The position numbers and the translations under genes were made by a program. Below, piece after piece: positions 4,946 to 6,107 of a DNA stretch of 6,107 nucleotides. This DNA comes from Candidatus Caenarcanum sp. (GTDB taxonomy: Bacteria; Cyanobacteriota; Vampirovibrionia; Gastranaerophilales; UBA9971), in the NCBI GenBank assembly GCA_020720345.1, contig DYOT01000081.1, positions 1 through 6,107 of the forward strand, read 5' to 3'. The stretch's first letter is position 1. Each line of letters opens with the position of its first letter. The notes beneath the pieces were generated by a model. It ran no database searches and was not told the DNA's origin. It saw nothing but the letters and a program-made list of their open reading frames with translations.

Positions 4946-5491
4946 TTACTTTATATCCTTATCTTCATTTATTTTAAAACCTATTTTTTTAGGCTTTGTT
5001 ATATCATGTAAATATTCAAGTTGTTTAAATATTTCTGCAATATCAGCATTATTTTCCTTAGCATAATTTATGAGTACTCTTTCAAGTTCAACCATTTTTT
5101 TATATAAGTCTTTATGCGTTAATGCCATTTCTCTTAATTTTACGAAAGCCTTAACAATCTGTACATTAATAGCAATAGCTCTTTCGCTGTTTAATACACT
5201 TGCAAGCATAACTACACCATGCTCTGTAAAGGCATAAGGATTAGATGTAGAATGCATAAGGGTTCTAAACCGATCGCAATTTGCGATCAGTTCATTTTTC
5301 TCACTATCATTGAGCTGAAACATAAATTCTGCCGGAAATCGTTTTATATTACGCTTAACAGCTTCATTAAGCCTATAAGTTTTAACTCCGTATAGTTCAG
5401 CTAGATCCTTATCTATCATTACTCTTTGAGCTTGGATGATAAAAATTTTATTTTCTATTATTTCAATAGGTATTATATTTTCAATTGACAT
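4946..5491 (-). CDS. ORF6N-domain protein (putative DNA-binding, phage antirepressor type)
   Basis: The 181-residue product carries an ORF6N domain over about residues 8-120, recognisable from RVMIDKDLAELYGVKTYRLN, the KRNIKRFPAEFMFQL stretch, and AFTEHGVVMLASVLNSERA followed by NVQIVKAFVKLRE. The C-terminal part (about 125-165) is charged and probably coiled-coil, ending in the PKKIGFKI motif that I recall from free-standing bacterial members. ORF6N domains are related to KilA-N and are known from phage antirepressors and many bacterial proteins of unsettled function; DNA binding is inferred. The gene lies inside the rhamnose operon: its start overlaps the rfbC end by 19 bases and its TAA touches the rfbB ATG. 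Its own ribosome-binding site is weak (AAAGAAAA directly upstream), which suggests translational coupling to rfbC. It has no known role in rhamnose synthesis and probably arrived by transfer. No truncation is visible. Confidence 0.88.
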   Translation of the reverse strand: MSIENIIPIEIIENKIFIIQAQRVMIDKDLAELYGVKTYRLNEAVKRNIKRFPAEFMFQLNDSEKNELIANCDRFRTLMHSTSNPYAFTEHGVVMLASVLNSERAIAINVQIVKAFVKLREMALTHKDLYKKMVELERVLINYAKENNADIAEIFKQLEYLHDITKPKKIGFKINEDKDIK

Positions 5492-6033
5492 TTTTCTTTA
5501 TACTCGCTGAATGTCTGTAATTTTGTGTCTTTGTCAGAAATTATCGGTGTATTAACCTGCCATTCTATGTTTAATTCACTGTCATTCCATATAATTCCGT
5601 CATCAGCTTCAGGTGCGTATTCGTTAGAAGCCTTATATAATACCTGAGCCTCATCTGATAATACTGAAAAACCGTGAGCAAAGCCTTCCGGGATATAAAG
5701 CATTTTTTTATTTTCTTCAGAAAGTTCAACTCCAAACCATTTTCCAAAATTTTCAGATTGCGGTCTTATATCAACAGCAACATCAAAAATTTTTCCCTGA
5801 ATACATCTAACAAGCTTTGCCTGGGATTTGGGATTATGCTGAAAATGAAGCCCTCGGATTACCCCTTTTGTTGATTTTGAGTGATTATCCTGAAAAAAAT
5901 TGATGTTTATACCGTTTGCTGCAAATTCGGAAGCCTTGTATGTTTCAAGGAAGAAACCTCTGCTGTCGCTAAAAATTTTTGGCTCAACAAGAATAACTTC
6001 ATCAAGTTCAGTTTTGTGGAATATAAAACCCAT
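5473..6033 (-). CDS. rfbC: dTDP-4-dehydrorhamnose 3,5-epimerase
   Basis: The 186-residue cupin-fold product has the usual family length. It would epimerise C3 and C5 of dTDP-4-keto-6-deoxyglucose to the L-lyxo sugar, between the RfbB and RfbD steps. Key motifs are DSRGFFLE (23-30), QDNHSKSTKGVIRGLHFQ (48-65) with catalytic-type His63, KLVRCIQGKIFDVAVDIR (73-90) with Lys73 near the substrate, IPEGFAHGF (114-122) with His120, and LYK (132-134) with the conserved Tyr133. The C-terminal SDKD motif (166-169) is also present. It is the first gene of the leftward cluster. A weak AAAGAG site lies 7 bases before the ATG, and a TATAAT box lies about 30 bases upstream. The last 19 bases overlap the ORF6N gene in another frame. 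The thymidylyltransferase gene rfbA, often adjacent, is not seen before it in this window. Confidence 0.95.
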   Translation of the reverse strand: MGFIFHKTELDEVILVEPKIFSDSRGFFLETYKASEFAANGININFFQDNHSKSTKGVIRGLHFQHNPKSQAKLVRCIQGKIFDVAVDIRPQSENFGKWFGVELSEENKKMLYIPEGFAHGFSVLSDEAQVLYKASNEYAPEADDGIIWNDSELNIEWQVNTPIISDKDTKLQTFSEYKEKCQLKI

Positions 6034-6107
6034 TTTTTTACTCTTTATTAATTACAATACAAATTATAATATAAAATATTTGGAGCTTTATAAGTTTTCC
6101 AGTATTT
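6034..6107. other. Leader and probable promoter region of the rhamnose cluster
   Basis: This very AT-rich stretch contains no gene. On the leftward strand a perfect TATAAT (6068-6063) lies 29 bases before the rfbC ATG. No good -35 hexamer is found 16-18 bases further upstream, so the promoter call is weak, and it remains possible that rfbC is read from further right. No regulatory RNA is recognisable in the part shown. Confidence 0.4.

Noticed and set aside
5272..5288. Palindrome GATCGCAA-T-TTGCGATC inside the ORF6N gene
   Set aside because: It lies in codons of a family-typical segment (IANCDRF) and is a single short case. It resembles a HIP1-like motif only partly (no intact GCGATCGC), so coding constraint or chance explains it.

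Overview
The window is AT-rich, gene-dense bacterial DNA. The dTDP-L-rhamnose genes and an exported protein with a Sec-type signal peptide suggest a bacterium with a decorated cell surface. The endonuclease IV-like protein looks closer, from memory, to archaeal homologues than to E. coli Nfo. The intergenic GTCATTGCGAGG / GAAGCAATCTTCC fold-back repeat belongs to a type scattered through many bacterial genomes. I cannot assign a genus. An uncultured AT-rich lineage such as Vampirovibrionota (Melainabacteria) or Elusimicrobiota is a guess only.

Layout: (1) Positions 1-126 hold no complete gene, only a possible start of a leftward gene at the very edge. (2) 127-918, leftward: an exported protein with a carboxypeptidase-regulatory-like beta-sandwich domain and a second, probably beta-rich domain. 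(3) 919-1041 is a divergent intergenic gap. (4) 1042-2330, rightward: a two-gene operon of an endonuclease IV-family TIM-barrel protein and a NUDIX hydrolase. (5) 2292-2432: a fold-back repeat of two nested inverted-repeat pairs between convergent genes; its left outer arm encodes the last residues of the NUDIX protein. (6) 2440-6033, leftward: a dTDP-rhamnose cluster in transcription order rfbC, ORF6N-domain gene, rfbB, RHH antitoxin, MazF/PemK-type toxin, rfbD.

The rhamnose genes cover 4,6-dehydration (rfbB), 3,5-epimerisation (rfbC) and 4-reduction (rfbD) of dTDP-sugar. The first enzyme, glucose-1-phosphate thymidylyltransferase (rfbA), is not in the window. The unusual point is that two genes or modules typical of accessory DNA sit inside this housekeeping cluster. 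An ORF6N (phage-antirepressor-type) gene is packed between rfbC and rfbB with a 19-bp overlap on one side and a TAA-ATG junction on the other. A complete toxin-antitoxin pair sits between rfbB and rfbD. The TA pair has its own putative promoter, whose -35 box lies at the centre of a perfect 17-bp-arm palindrome. The 10-bp core of that palindrome is present a third time next to the antitoxin ribosome-binding site. If the palindrome is an operator and/or terminator, rfbD would be expressed from the autoregulated TA promoter.

I see no clearly new multi-gene system. The observations most worth testing are the TA/rhamnose wiring, the ORF6N gene embedded in the operon, and the repeat-derived C-terminus of the NUDIX protein.
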